Origin: Actinomadura meyerae | GTDB taxonomy: Bacteria; Actinomycetota; Actinomycetes; Streptosporangiales; Streptosporangiaceae | Direction: 5' to 3' | NCBI RefSeq assembly: GCF_900188445.1 | Contig: NZ_FZOR01000001.1 | Span: 62,001 to 126,000, forward strand | Length of the DNA stretch: 64,000 nucleotides | Shown here: one piece after another, positions 24,918-33,299 of the stretch | How positions within the stretch are numbered: the first letter of the stretch is position 1 | Layout of the letters: each line of letters starts with the position of its first letter | Position numbers and translations under genes: made by a program | Notes under the pieces: model-generated | Seen by the model: only the letters and a program-made list of their open reading frames with translations | Told to the model about the DNA's origin: nothing | The model's database searches: none

Positions 24918-25649
24918 ATGAGCCCGCCGGTGTTCCTCGCCGGGGCGGACGCGCTGGAGCGCGGCACGGTCGTCCTGGACGGCCCCGAAGGGCGGCACGC
25001 GGCGGCCGTGCGGCGGCTCCGGCCCGGTGAGCGCGTCGACCTGACCGACGGCGCCGGCCTGCTGGCCGAGTGCGTCGTCACCGCCGCCGACCGCGCGTCC
25101 CTCACCCTGGACGTGCTGGCCCGGCACCGGGAGCCGCCTCCCGCGCCGCGCATCGTGGTCGTCCAGGCGCTGCCCAAGGGCGACCGGGGCGAGCTGGCCG
25201 TGGAGACCATGACGGAGGCCGGCGTGGACGCGATCGTCCCGTGGGCGGCGGAGCGCTGCGTCACCCGGTGGCGCCCGGAGCGCCGCGACAAGGCCCTCGG
25301 GCGCTGGCGCGCGACCGCGCGGGAGGCCGCCAAGCAGGCGCGGCGCACCCGGCTGCCGGAGGTGCCGGATCTCGCCTCCACCGAGGACGTCGCCGCGCGG
25401 ATCGCGGACGCGTCGCTCGCCCTGGTGCTGCACGAGGAGGCCGGCGCGCCGCTGAGCGGGGTGGAGCCGCCGGCCGCCGGCGACATCGTGCTCGTGGTGG
25501 GGCCCGAAGGCGGCATCACCGAGGGCGAGCTCGAGCGGTTCGCCGCGGCCGGGGGCCGCGCGGTGCGGCTCGGCCCGACCGTCCTGCGCACGTCGACGGC
25601 CGGGGTCGCGGCCGGCAGCGTGCTGCTGGCCGCCACCGGACGCTGGTAG
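24918..25649 (+). CDS. rsmE: 16S rRNA m3U1498 methyltransferase
   Basis: A 243-residue SPOUT methyltransferase. Features: N-terminal PUA-like part (RGTVVLDGPEGRHAAAVRRL), then VVQALPKGDRGELAVETMTEAGV, the RWRATAREAAKQARRTRLPEV helix (quoted in part) and the C-terminal knot LVVGPEGGITEGELE and LRTSTAGVAAGSVLL, which binds S-adenosylmethionine. Length and motifs are normal. It methylates U1498 of 16S rRNA. It follows dnaJ as in other actinomycetes. Confidence 0.95.
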   Translation: MSPPVFLAGADALERGTVVLDGPEGRHAAAVRRLRPGERVDLTDGAGLLAECVVTAADRASLTLDVLARHREPPPAPRIVVVQALPKGDRGELAVETMTEAGVDAIVPWAAERCVTRWRPERRDKALGRWRATAREAAKQARRTRLPEVPDLASTEDVAARIADASLALVLHEEAGAPLSGVEPPAAGDIVLVVGPEGGITEGELERFAAAGGRAVRLGPTVLRTSTAGVAAGSVLLAATGRW

Positions 25650-25686
25650 CGCGGCCCGGCGAGGCCGCCGGAGCCGTCAGGGCCCG

Positions 25687-26376
25687 TCAGGGCGTGGTGC
25701 CCGAACCCTCATCGCTCGTCCCCGCGGGGGTGCTCGCCGGCGGCTGCGTGGGCGTGTCGGTGGGCTTCTGCGAGGTCGGCGGGGTGGTCGGCGTGGACGG
25801 CGGCGGGGTGGTCGGCGCCTGCGTCGGCGTCTCGCTCGGGCACGGCGTGGTCGCCGGCGTCGGCGTGGCGGCCGTGCCCGGCGAGGCGGGCGCCGTGCCC
25901 GCCGGCGGCGGGATGCGGCACGACGACAGCCCCGGCGACGAGCTGGTGCTGGTCGTCGCGGAGGTGGACGGCGAACCGGACGGGGTGCCGCCCGCCGAGG
26001 GCGGCTCGGGGAACTCCGGGTTCCCCGGGGCCGCGGCGCGGTCGCCGTCGGTGTTGTTCTGCGCGCCGCCGGACGGCCCGCTGTTGCCGACGGACTGCTG
26101 GATGAGGTCGATGGTCTGCGGCGCCGTCACGCCGAGCCCGGCGACGACGACGGCGGCGGCCACGGCGAGGACGGGCCGCGCCCAGCCGACGGTGAACCGG
26201 TCCCACCCGAACCGGGCGGGTCCGAACCGGCCGAGCCCGAACCGCCGGCTCCGGCCGTCGGCGATGCGGGCCCGGATGCGCTCCAGGCCGTCGCCCGCGG
26301 GGTTGACCGTATCCGCCTCCGCGTGCAGGGCGCGGCGGAGGATCTCGCCGTGCTCGTCGTGGGGGTCGGTGGTCAT
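25687..26376 (-). CDS. Putative membrane-bound anti-sigma partner
   Basis: A 229-residue protein with a cytoplasmic N-terminus (residues 1-65, EILRRALHAEAD...), one membrane segment (residues about 69-86, ARPVLAVAAAVVVAGLGVTA) and a long extracellular tail rich in Thr, Pro and Ser (TPTPATTP, TPPTSQKPTDTP). It overlaps the end of the sigma gene by 4 bases, and the pair is oriented so that sigma is translated first. It lacks the zinc-binding HxxxCxxC of ZAS anti-sigma factors, so the anti-sigma role is inferred from coupling and topology only. Confidence 0.68.
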   Translation of the reverse strand: MTTDPHDEHGEILRRALHAEADTVNPAGDGLERIRARIADGRSRRFGLGRFGPARFGWDRFTVGWARPVLAVAAAVVVAGLGVTAPQTIDLIQQSVGNSGPSGGAQNNTDGDRAAAPGNPEFPEPPSAGGTPSGSPSTSATTSTSSSPGLSSCRIPPPAGTAPASPGTAATPTPATTPCPSETPTQAPTTPPPSTPTTPPTSQKPTDTPTQPPASTPAGTSDEGSGTTP

Positions 26377-26960
26377 GTGAACTGCTCCAGGACGTTGCGT
26401 AGCGCGGTCATCCCGCGCGCCGTATGGCTCTTGACGGCGCCGCGGGAGATGCCCATCGCGTTGGCGATCTCCGCTTCGGACAGGTCCGCGTAGTAGCGGA
26501 GGACGAGCGCCTCCCGCTGGCGGGCGGGGAGCCGGGCGAGCGCGTCGATCACCGCCGAGCGCTCCAGCTCCCCGATCGCCCCGGCCTCCGCGCTCGGCGC
26601 GTCCGGCAGCCCCTTCGGGGCGTACTTCTCGACGACGGCGCGGTGCCGGAGCACCGATCGCGACCGGTTCACCACGGACTGGCGCAGGTACGACAGGGCC
26701 TTGTCGGGGTCGCGCAGCCGCCGCCAGCCGCCGTGCATCGCGACGAAGGCGTCCTGGACGACCTCTTCGGCCGTCCCGGCGTCCCGCACGAGCATGGCGG
26801 CGAGGCGTACGAGCGATCGGTAGTTGGCGCTGTAGAGCGCGGTCACCGCCTGATCGGCGTCCCAGGCGACGGCCACCGCCCCCGCCGTGCCCCTGGCCAC
26901 GAGGGTCTCGGTCACGTCAGTTCGACGCGCGCCCTCCTCGCCCGGTTTACGAAGGGGCAT
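26373..26960 (-). CDS. SigE-family ECF RNA polymerase sigma factor
   Basis: A 195-residue ECF sigma factor. Region 2 is ALYSANYRSLVRLAAMLVRDAGTAEEVVQDAFVAMH (quoted as RLAAMLVRDAGTAEEVVQDA), and region 4 is LPARQREALVLRYYADLSEAEIANAMGISRGAVKSH (quoted as LSEAEIANAMGISRGAVKSH). The SigE-type subfamily is suggested by the RLRDPDKALSYLRQSVVNRSRS linker pattern. The start is the ATG of MPLRKPG. Its partner is the overlapping membrane protein gene. The trigger is not visible in the sequence. Confidence 0.88.
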   Translation of the reverse strand: MPLRKPGEEGARRTDVTETLVARGTAGAVAVAWDADQAVTALYSANYRSLVRLAAMLVRDAGTAEEVVQDAFVAMHGGWRRLRDPDKALSYLRQSVVNRSRSVLRHRAVVEKYAPKGLPDAPSAEAGAIGELERSAVIDALARLPARQREALVLRYYADLSEAEIANAMGISRGAVKSHTARGMTALRNVLEQFT

Positions 26961-27294
26961 GTCCTGATCTGCCTCGGTCACCTGCTCCGCCGCCTTTGCC
27001 CGCCCCGGCCGTCCATTCGGACGGGCGCCCTCGGGGTGGCACGAATCGGGCGCGCCCGCCGGTCCGCGAGCGCGCCGCGATGACCGCGGACCGGGGGGTA
27101 CGCCTTGAGCTGACAACCTTAACCAGTGGCCGGTCGGAATGGTGACCGCAACGGGGAGGTCGATCATCGGGAACGCCGCCCCGCGCCGCGGGCCCCGTCC
27201 GGGCCGGGGCGCCGCGGGCCGCGGCCGCGCGGGTCCCGATAGGATTCCGGGGCCGGTCGGAGGCCGGTACGGGTGCCGTGGCGAGGGGAGACAG

Positions 27295-27639
27295 ATGACC
27301 GACTGCCTGTTCTGCAAGATCGTTGCCGGGGACGTGCCCGCCACGATCGTCCGGGAGTCGGCCGGGACGGTCGCGTTCCGCGACATCAACCCGCAGGCGC
27401 CGACGCACGTGCTGGTCATCCCGCGCGAGCACCACCCGACCGCCGGGGAGCTGGCCGCGGCCGACGCCGGGCTGCTGGCCGAGGTGATCCGCGAGGCGCA
27501 CGGGGTCGCCGCCGACGAGGGCATCGCGGAGACGGGCTACCGGATCGTGTTCAACACCGGCGCCCAGGCCGGCCAGACCGTCTTCCACGTGCACGCCCAC
27601 GTGCTGGGCGGCCGTGGCCTCAACTGGCCGCCCGGCTAG
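27295..27639 (+). CDS. HIT-family hydrolase (HinT-like)
   Basis: A 114-residue protein with CLFCKIVAGDVPATIV at the start, a VAFRDINPQAPTHVLVIPREH middle and the HVHAHVLGG histidine triad at the C-terminus. The family hydrolyses nucleoside phosphoramidates such as adenylated intermediates. An ATG with AGGGGAGAC upstream gives the standard N-terminus. It precedes phoH with 125 bases between, as in many actinomycetes. Confidence 0.93.
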   Translation: MTDCLFCKIVAGDVPATIVRESAGTVAFRDINPQAPTHVLVIPREHHPTAGELAAADAGLLAEVIREAHGVAADEGIAETGYRIVFNTGAQAGQTVFHVHAHVLGGRGLNWPPG

Positions 27640-27764
27640 CCGGCCCGGACGCCACGCGGAAAACCCTTCGGTGCCGGGCCGGGCGTGCCCAGTACGATGG
27701 AACCGGCATACCTGGACACCCGGAGCAGACAGAAGGCAGGTCCGAAGGCCGCAAGGCCCGGCTG

Positions 27765-28844
27765 ATGGTCGAATCAACTCACACGAGGGCAACTCGCACG
27801 GGGCGCGACGACCGGAACGGCTCGCGCCCGCAGATCAAGATCGTGGTGCCGGACGACCATTCGATGGTGAGCCTGCTCGGCTCCCGGGATGAGCTGCTCC
27901 ACGCGATCGAGCAGGCGTTCGGCAGCGACATCGACATCCACGTCCGCGGCAACGAGATCACCGTGACCGGCTCCGGGGACGACACCGAGCTGGTGTCCCG
28001 GCTGTTCACCGAGATGCTCGAGCTGCTCAAGGGCGGCACGCAGCTCACCCCCGACGCCGTCGAGCGCAGCCTGGCGATGCTGCGGGGCGAGAGCGGCGCC
28101 CGCCCGGCGGAGGTCCTGACCCTGGACGTGCTGTCCAGCCGGGGCCGGACGATCCGCCCGAAGACGCTGAACCAGCGGCGCTACGTCGACGCGATCGACA
28201 AGCACACGATCGTGTTCGGGATCGGCCCCGCCGGCACCGGCAAGACGTACCTGGCGATGGCCAAGGCCGTCCGCGCGCTGCAGGACAAGCAGGTCAACCG
28301 CATCATCCTGACGCGTCCCGCGGTGGAGGCGGGGGAGCGGCTCGGCTTCCTGCCGGGCACGCTCTACGAGAAGATCGACCCGTACCTGCGGCCGCTGTAC
28401 GACGCGCTGCACGACATGGTCGACCCCGACTCGATCCCGCGGCTGATGGCGGCGGGCACGATCGAGGTCGCGCCGCTGGCGTACATGCGCGGGCGGACGC
28501 TGAACGACTCGTTCATCATCCTGGACGAGGCGCAGAACACCTCGCCCGAGCAGATGAAGATGTTCCTCACCCGGCTCGGGTTCGGCTCGAAGGTCGTGGT
28601 GACCGGCGACGTCACGCAGGTCGACCTGCCGAGCGGGCAGACCAGCGGCCTGCGCGTCGTGCAGGACATCCTGGAGGGCGTCGAGGACATCGACTTCTGC
28701 CGGCTGGACAGCCGCGACGTCGTCCGGCACAAGCTCGTCACCGACATCGTCGACGCCTACAACCGCTGGGACGAGGAGCGCGTCCCGGAGGTCGCGCGCG
28801 GCCAGGGCGGGCGCGGCGGCCCCCGCAAGCGGGGGCGGCAGTGA
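27765..28844 (+). CDS. phoH: PhoH-like ATPase
   Basis: A 359-residue protein. N-terminal KH-like part ([26 protein letters not shown]) precedes the PhoH ATPase: Walker [17 protein letters not shown] at about residue 153, [21 protein letters not shown], Walker [24 protein letters not shown] and [10 protein letters not shown]. The family is linked to RNA metabolism and ribosome work with YbeY. The stop overlaps the ybeY GTG start by 4 bases. The ATG of MVESTH is preceded by several purine-rich stretches but no strong ribosome site. Confidence 0.93.
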   Translation: MVESTHTRATRTGRDDRNGSRPQIKIVVPDDHSMVSLLGSRDELLHAIEQAFGSDIDIHVRGNEITVTGSGDDTELVSRLFTEMLELLKGGTQLTPDAVERSLAMLRGESGARPAEVLTLDVLSSRGRTIRPKTLNQRRYVDAIDKHTIVFGIGPAGTGKTYLAMAKAVRALQDKQVNRIILTRPAVEAGERLGFLPGTLYEKIDPYLRPLYDALHDMVDPDSIPRLMAAGTIEVAPLAYMRGRTLNDSFIILDEAQNTSPEQMKMFLTRLGFGSKVVVTGDVTQVDLPSGQTSGLRVVQDILEGVEDIDFCRLDSRDVVRHKLVTDIVDAYNRWDEERVPEVARGQGGRGGPRKRGRQ

Positions 28845-29317
28845 GCATCGAGGTGCTGAACGAGTCGGGCGTGCCCGTCGACGAGGAGGCCCTCGCCGCG
28901 CTGTCCCGGCACGTCCTGGACGGCATGCGCGTCCACCCGCTCGCGGAGCTGTCGGTGCTGCTGGTCGACGAGGCCGCGATGACCGAGCTGCACGTCAAGT
29001 GGATGGACGAGCCCGGCCCGACCGACGTGCTGTCCTTCCCGATGGACGAGCTGCGCCCCGGCCACATGTCCGGCGGCGCCGACGAGGACGGCGAGGCCGA
29101 TCCGGGGCTGCTCGGCGACGTCGTCCTGTGCCCGTCGGTGGCGGAGCGGCAGGCGCGGGAGGCCGGGCACAGCACCGAGGCGGAGCTGGAGCTGCTGTGC
29201 GCGCACGGCATCCTGCACCTCCTCGGCTACGACCACGCCGAGCCGGAGGAGCACAGGGAGATGTTCGGCCTGCAGGCCGAGCTCCTGGCCTCCTGGCGGG
29301 AGAAACGCGGCGGCTGA
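28841..29317 (+). CDS. ybeY: rRNA maturation endoribonuclease YbeY
   Basis: A 158-residue protein, normal length. The zinc site [20 protein letters not shown] (H-x3-H-x5-H) is intact, and [12 protein letters not shown] and [16 protein letters not shown] are typical. It is a single-strand RNA endonuclease that trims 16S rRNA. GTG start overlapping phoH; its stop overlaps the next ATG (TGATG), so four genes from phoH onward are translationally linked. Confidence 0.96.
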   Translation: MSIEVLNESGVPVDEEALAALSRHVLDGMRVHPLAELSVLLVDEAAMTELHVKWMDEPGPTDVLSFPMDELRPGHMSGGADEDGEADPGLLGDVVLCPSVAERQAREAGHSTEAELELLCAHGILHLLGYDHAEPEEHREMFGLQAELLASWREKRGG

Positions 29318-30648
29318 TGAGCACCGCGCAGGCGTGGCTGTCCGCCCTGGCGGCGGGCCTGGTCTTCATGGCGGGCCTGCTGGCCGGCACCGAGACGGCG
29401 CTCGCGCGGGTGTCCCGCGTCACCGTCGACGAGGCGCTCCGCGAGGGGCGGCGCGGCGCGAAGCGGCTCGCCGAGGTCGTCGCCGACCCGGCCCGCTACG
29501 TGAACATGGTGCTGCTGCTGCGGATCGGCTGCGAGCTGGTCGCCACCGTGATCGTGGCGGACCTGTGCATCTCCTGGCTGGACGAGACGTGGCGCGCCTA
29601 CGTCACCGCCGCCGCGATCATGATCCTGATCAGCTACGTGGTGATCGGGGTGGGGCCGCGCACCCTCGGCATCCAGCACGCCGACCGGATCGCGCTGACC
29701 GGCGCCGCGGTGATCCACCCGGTCACCCGGGTGTTCGGGCCGCTGCCCCGGCTGCTGATCCTGCTCGGCAACGCGCTCACGCCCGGCAAGGGGTTCCGGG
29801 AGGGCCCGTTCGCGTCCGAGGCGGAGCTGCGCGACCTCGTCGACCTGGCCGAGCAGCGGGAGCTGATCGAGCCGGTCGAGCGGGAGATGATCCACTCGGT
29901 GTTCGAGCTGGGCGACACCCTCGTCCGCGAGGTGATGGTGCCGCGCACCGACATCGTGTTCATCGAGCGGACCAAGACACTGCGGCAGGCGATGTCGCTC
30001 GCGCTGCGCAGCGGCTTCTCCCGCATCCCGGTCGTCGGCGAGAACGAGGACGACGTCGTCGGCATCGCCTACCTGAAGGACATCGCCCGGCGCAGCCAGG
30101 AGCACCGCGCGGGCGAGTCGACCGAGACGGTCGACTCGGTCATGCGCCCGGCCACCTACGTGCCCGACAGCAAGCCGATCGACGAGCTGCTGCGCGAGAT
30201 GCAGGCCCGGCGGATCCACGTCGCGATCGTCATCGACGAGTACGGCGGCACCGCCGGCCTGGTCACGATCGAGGACATCCTGGAGGAGATCGTCGGTGAG
30301 ATCACCGACGAGTACGACCGGGAGATCCCGCCGGTGACCTGGCTGCCGGACGGCGCCGCCCGGGTCACCGCGCGGCTCCCCGTCGAGGACCTCGCCGAGC
30401 TGTTCGGCGTGGAGCTGGACGGCGAGGACGTCGAGACCGTCGGCGGGCTGCTCGCGCACGCCCTCGGCCGCGTCCCGATCGAGGGCTCCACGGCGGAGGT
30501 GGGCCCCGCGGACGGCGGGCCCGTGCTGTCACTCAAGGCGGAGACGATCGCGGGCCGCCGCAACCGGATCGGCACGGTGCTGGTGCACCGGCTGGGCGCC
30601 ACGGCCGCCGACGCGGCCGGCGCCGACGACACGGGCCGGTCCCGCTAG
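29317..30648 (+). CDS. CorC/HlyC-family membrane protein (CNNM + CBS domains)
   Basis: A 443-residue protein. The N-terminal CNNM domain has about four membrane segments (LSALAAGLVFMAGLLAGTETAL, then YVTAAAIMILISYVVIGVG). A CBS pair follows (MVPRTDIVFIERTKTLRQAM, SRIPVVGE, VMRPATYVPDSKP) and the C-terminal CorC_HlyC domain (AARVTARLPVEDLAELFGVEL, VGGLLAHALGRVP). The family is connected to Mg2+ and Co2+ transport; it is often called hemolysin by homology only. Its ATG overlaps the ybeY stop. Confidence 0.93.
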   Translation: MSTAQAWLSALAAGLVFMAGLLAGTETALARVSRVTVDEALREGRRGAKRLAEVVADPARYVNMVLLLRIGCELVATVIVADLCISWLDETWRAYVTAAAIMILISYVVIGVGPRTLGIQHADRIALTGAAVIHPVTRVFGPLPRLLILLGNALTPGKGFREGPFASEAELRDLVDLAEQRELIEPVEREMIHSVFELGDTLVREVMVPRTDIVFIERTKTLRQAMSLALRSGFSRIPVVGENEDDVVGIAYLKDIARRSQEHRAGESTETVDSVMRPATYVPDSKPIDELLREMQARRIHVAIVIDEYGGTAGLVTIEDILEEIVGEITDEYDREIPPVTWLPDGAARVTARLPVEDLAELFGVELDGEDVETVGGLLAHALGRVPIEGSTAEVGPADGGPVLSLKAETIAGRRNRIGTVLVHRLGATAADAAGADDTGRSR

Positions 30649-30672
30649 CGGGGCCGCCCGCCGCGCCCGCGC

Positions 30673-31008
30673 TCAGCCGACGGTGGTGCGCAGCGTCCCG
30701 TCGGGGTTCGCGACGAGGACGGGCGCCTTGGGGCCCAGGTCGCGGACTGCCGCGACGTCGCCGGGGTCGGCGGTCTCGGCGGCGGTGACGACGGCGGCGG
30801 CCTCCAGGTCCTCGGCGCCGCTGGAGACGGCCATCGCGACGGCGGCCTTGAGGGCGGAGAGCTTCAGCGACGGCAGGTCCACGCTCGTCGCGGCGTAGGT
30901 GCGGCCCGTCTCGTCGCGGACGGCGGCGCCCTCGGCGGCGCCGGTGCGGGCCCGCGCCGACCGGGCCAGGGTGATGATCTTGGCGTCCTCGGGGTTCAGC
31001 TCGCTCAC
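30673..31008 (-). CDS. Degenerate cytidine-deaminase-fold protein
   Basis: A 111-residue protein with the deaminase fold's pattern: ITLARSARARTGAAEGAAVRDETGRTYAA, SLKLSALKAAVAMAVSSGAED and VVTAAETADPGDVAAV (parts quoted). The zinc-binding HAE and PCxxC motifs of true cytidine deaminases are absent. It is found in the same position, convergent to the CorC gene, in many actinomycetes, where it is usually annotated as cytidine deaminase. On this sequence it cannot bind zinc in the normal way. The GTG start fixes the N-terminus at SELNPED. Confidence 0.78.
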   Translation of the reverse strand: MSELNPEDAKIITLARSARARTGAAEGAAVRDETGRTYAATSVDLPSLKLSALKAAVAMAVSSGAEDLEAAAVVTAAETADPGDVAAVRDLGPKAPVLVANPDGTLRTTVG

Positions 31009-31110
31009 GCGCCCAGCGTACGGGGTGGCCCGCAAGTCACCGGCAAGTGGGCGGCAAGAGCGCCGCGCGATTCTCGAGCCGTCGGAGTTCGCCGGTCGTC
31101 TGGGGGAATC

Positions 31111-33243
31111 ATGTCCCGTCTGCTCTACCGCCTGGGGAAGGCCGCGGCGCTGCGGCCCTGGCGGTTCATCCTCGTGTGGCTCGCGCTCGTCGCGGCGGTG
31201 GGGGGTCTCGCGGGCGTCGCGGGAGGAGCGCTGCAGGACGACTACACGCTGTCCGGAACGGGCTCGCAGCGGGCCACCGACCTGCTGCGGGAGCGGTTCC
31301 CCGCGGTGGCGGGCGCGGACGCGCGGGTCGTGGTGCACGCCGAGTCGGGGAAGGTCGACCAGGCGAAGCTCGCCGCGGCGGCCGCCGACCTCGGCGAGCT
31401 CCCGAACGTGAGCGCGGTGGACCCGCCGCGGCCGAGCGCGGACGGCGCGACGGCGCTGCTGACCGTCCGCTACTCGGTGCCCGTCACCGACCTGGCGCCG
31501 GACGAGACGCTCGACCTGCTGCGGTCGGCCACCGGCGGTCTGGACGAGGCCGGGTACCAGGTGGAGTTCGGCGGCCAGGTCCCCGAGAACGTGACGGCGC
31601 CCGGCGGAGTCGCCGAGGCGATCGGGATCGTGGCGGCGCTGGTGATCCTGCTGCTGGCGTTCGGGTCGGCGGTGGCCGCGGGCATGCCGCTGATCGTCGC
31701 GCTGGCCGGGCTCGGCGCCGGCGTGTCCGGCATCACGCTGCTCGCGGCCGTCACGGACGTCGCGACCACCGCGCCGACGGTGGCGAGCATGGTCGGTCTC
31801 GGCGTCGGCATCGACTACGCCCTGTTCATCCTCACCCGCCACCGCGAGGGCCTCGCCGCGGGGCTGGAAGTGCCGGAGGCGGCGGGCCGGGCCATCGCGA
31901 CCGCGGGCCTGTCGGTGCTGTTCGCCGGGTTCACCGTGCTGCTGGCGCTGTGCGGGCTCGTGCTGTCCCGCGTCCAGGTCTTCATGACCATGGGCTTCAC
32001 CACCGGCCTCGTCGTCGCGGCGACCGTGCTGAGCGCGCTCACCCTGCTGCCCGCGGTCCTCGGGCTCGCCGGCCGGCGGGTGCTGCGCCGCCGCGACCGC
32101 GCCCCCGGCGCGAGGATCACGGTCGAGTCGCCGCGGGTGCGGCGGTGGGCCGGGCACGTCGGGCGGCACCCGTGGCCGTGGCTGCTCGCCGCCGCGGTGG
32201 TGATGCTGGCCCTGGCCGCGCCCGCGCTCGGCATGCGGACCTGGCCGAGCGACGCCAGCAGCGAGCCGACGTCCAACACCGTCCGGCAGGCGTACGACCT
32301 CGTCGCGGACGCCTACGGGCCCGGCGCCAACGGGCCGCTGCTCGTCGCCGTCGACCTCGGCGAGACCGGCCCCGGCGCGCTGCCGGGGCTGGGGGAGCGG
32401 CTGGCCCGCACCGAGGGCGTCGCGGCCGTCGCGCCGCCGCAGATGTCCCCGGGCCGCGACGCCGCGGTGATCGTGGTGACGCCCGAGTACGGCCCGCAGG
32501 ACGAGCGGGTGACCGGCCTCGTCGACCGGATCCGCGCGGACGCGCTGCCGCCCGGCGCGGAGGTCACCGGGCTGACCGCCGTGTACGTCGACCTGTCCCG
32601 GACGCTGTCGGACCGGCTGTGGCCGGTCATCGGGGTGGTCGTCGCCACGTCCTTCGTCATGCTGCTGATCGTCTTCCGGTCGGTGCTGGTGCCGCTGAAG
32701 GCCGCCGTGATGAACCTGCTGTCGATCGGCGCCGCGTACGGGGTGCTGACCGCGGTGTTCCAGTGGGGCTGGGGCACCGGCCTGCTCGGGCTCCCGCACA
32801 GCGTCCCGGTGTCGTCGTTCATCGTGCTGCTGATGTTCGCGGTCCTGTTCGGCGTGTCGATGGACTACGAGGTCTTCCTGCTGTCCCGGGTCCGGGAGGA
32901 GTGGCTGGCGCACGGCGACGCCCGCGGCTCGGTGACCACCGGGCTCGCCGCGACCGGCCGGGTCATCACCAGCGCGGCGCTGATCATGGTGGCGGTGTTC
33001 CTCGGCTTCGCCGCCGACCCCGGCCTGGTCGTCAAGCAGATGGGCGTGGGGCTCGCGGTGGCGGTGGCGCTGGACGCGACCGTCGTCCGGCTGGTGCTGG
33101 TGCCCGCCGCGATGTCGCTGCTCGGCCGGGCGAACTGGTGGCTGCCGCGGCCGCTCGGCCGGGTGCTGCCGCACATCGACGTGCACGGCGGCGCCGCGCC
33201 CGCCCCGGCGGCCGAGCGGGAGCCCGAACCCAGCCGCGCCTGA
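31111..33243 (+). CDS. MMPL/RND-family membrane transporter
   Basis: A 710-residue protein with the MMPL layout: one N-terminal membrane segment, a periplasmic loop, a membrane block around IDYALFILTRHREGLAAG (about residue 234), a second loop, and a second block with MDYEVFLLSRVREEW (about 585). The paired GxxxDY(A/E)xFxxxRxRE motifs mark the RND fold. Such proteins export lipids or hydrophobic drugs; the substrate is unknown. The GGGGGAATC before the ATG is a weak ribosome site. The SARP-type regulator starts 51 bases after its end. Confidence 0.9.
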   Translation: MSRLLYRLGKAAALRPWRFILVWLALVAAVGGLAGVAGGALQDDYTLSGTGSQRATDLLRERFPAVAGADARVVVHAESGKVDQAKLAAAAADLGELPNVSAVDPPRPSADGATALLTVRYSVPVTDLAPDETLDLLRSATGGLDEAGYQVEFGGQVPENVTAPGGVAEAIGIVAALVILLLAFGSAVAAGMPLIVALAGLGAGVSGITLLAAVTDVATTAPTVASMVGLGVGIDYALFILTRHREGLAAGLEVPEAAGRAIATAGLSVLFAGFTVLLALCGLVLSRVQVFMTMGFTTGLVVAATVLSALTLLPAVLGLAGRRVLRRRDRAPGARITVESPRVRRWAGHVGRHPWPWLLAAAVVMLALAAPALGMRTWPSDASSEPTSNTVRQAYDLVADAYGPGANGPLLVAVDLGETGPGALPGLGERLARTEGVAAVAPPQMSPGRDAAVIVVTPEYGPQDERVTGLVDRIRADALPPGAEVTGLTAVYVDLSRTLSDRLWPVIGVVVATSFVMLLIVFRSVLVPLKAAVMNLLSIGAAYGVLTAVFQWGWGTGLLGLPHSVPVSSFIVLLMFAVLFGVSMDYEVFLLSRVREEWLAHGDARGSVTTGLAATGRVITSAALIMVAVFLGFAADPGLVVKQMGVGLAVAVALDATVVRLVLVPAAMSLLGRANWWLPRPLGRVLPHIDVHGGAAPAPAAEREPEPSRA

Positions 33244-33266
33244 CGGGGGAGTGATCACGTAGGGCG

Positions 33267-33299
33267 GACATGTCCCGGTTAGTCTGATCGGGACATGTC
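33267..33299. promoter_or_regulatory. Perfect inverted repeat at the regulator start
   Basis: GACATGTCCCG (33267-33277) and CGGGACATGTC (33289-33299) are exact complements separated by 11 bases. Each arm also contains the palindrome GACATGTC. The spacer carries TAGTCT, a -10-like hexamer (33280-33285), and the right arm includes the ATG at 33295, so transcription would start at or next to the start codon. This looks like an operator over a leaderless promoter. Confidence 0.6.
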
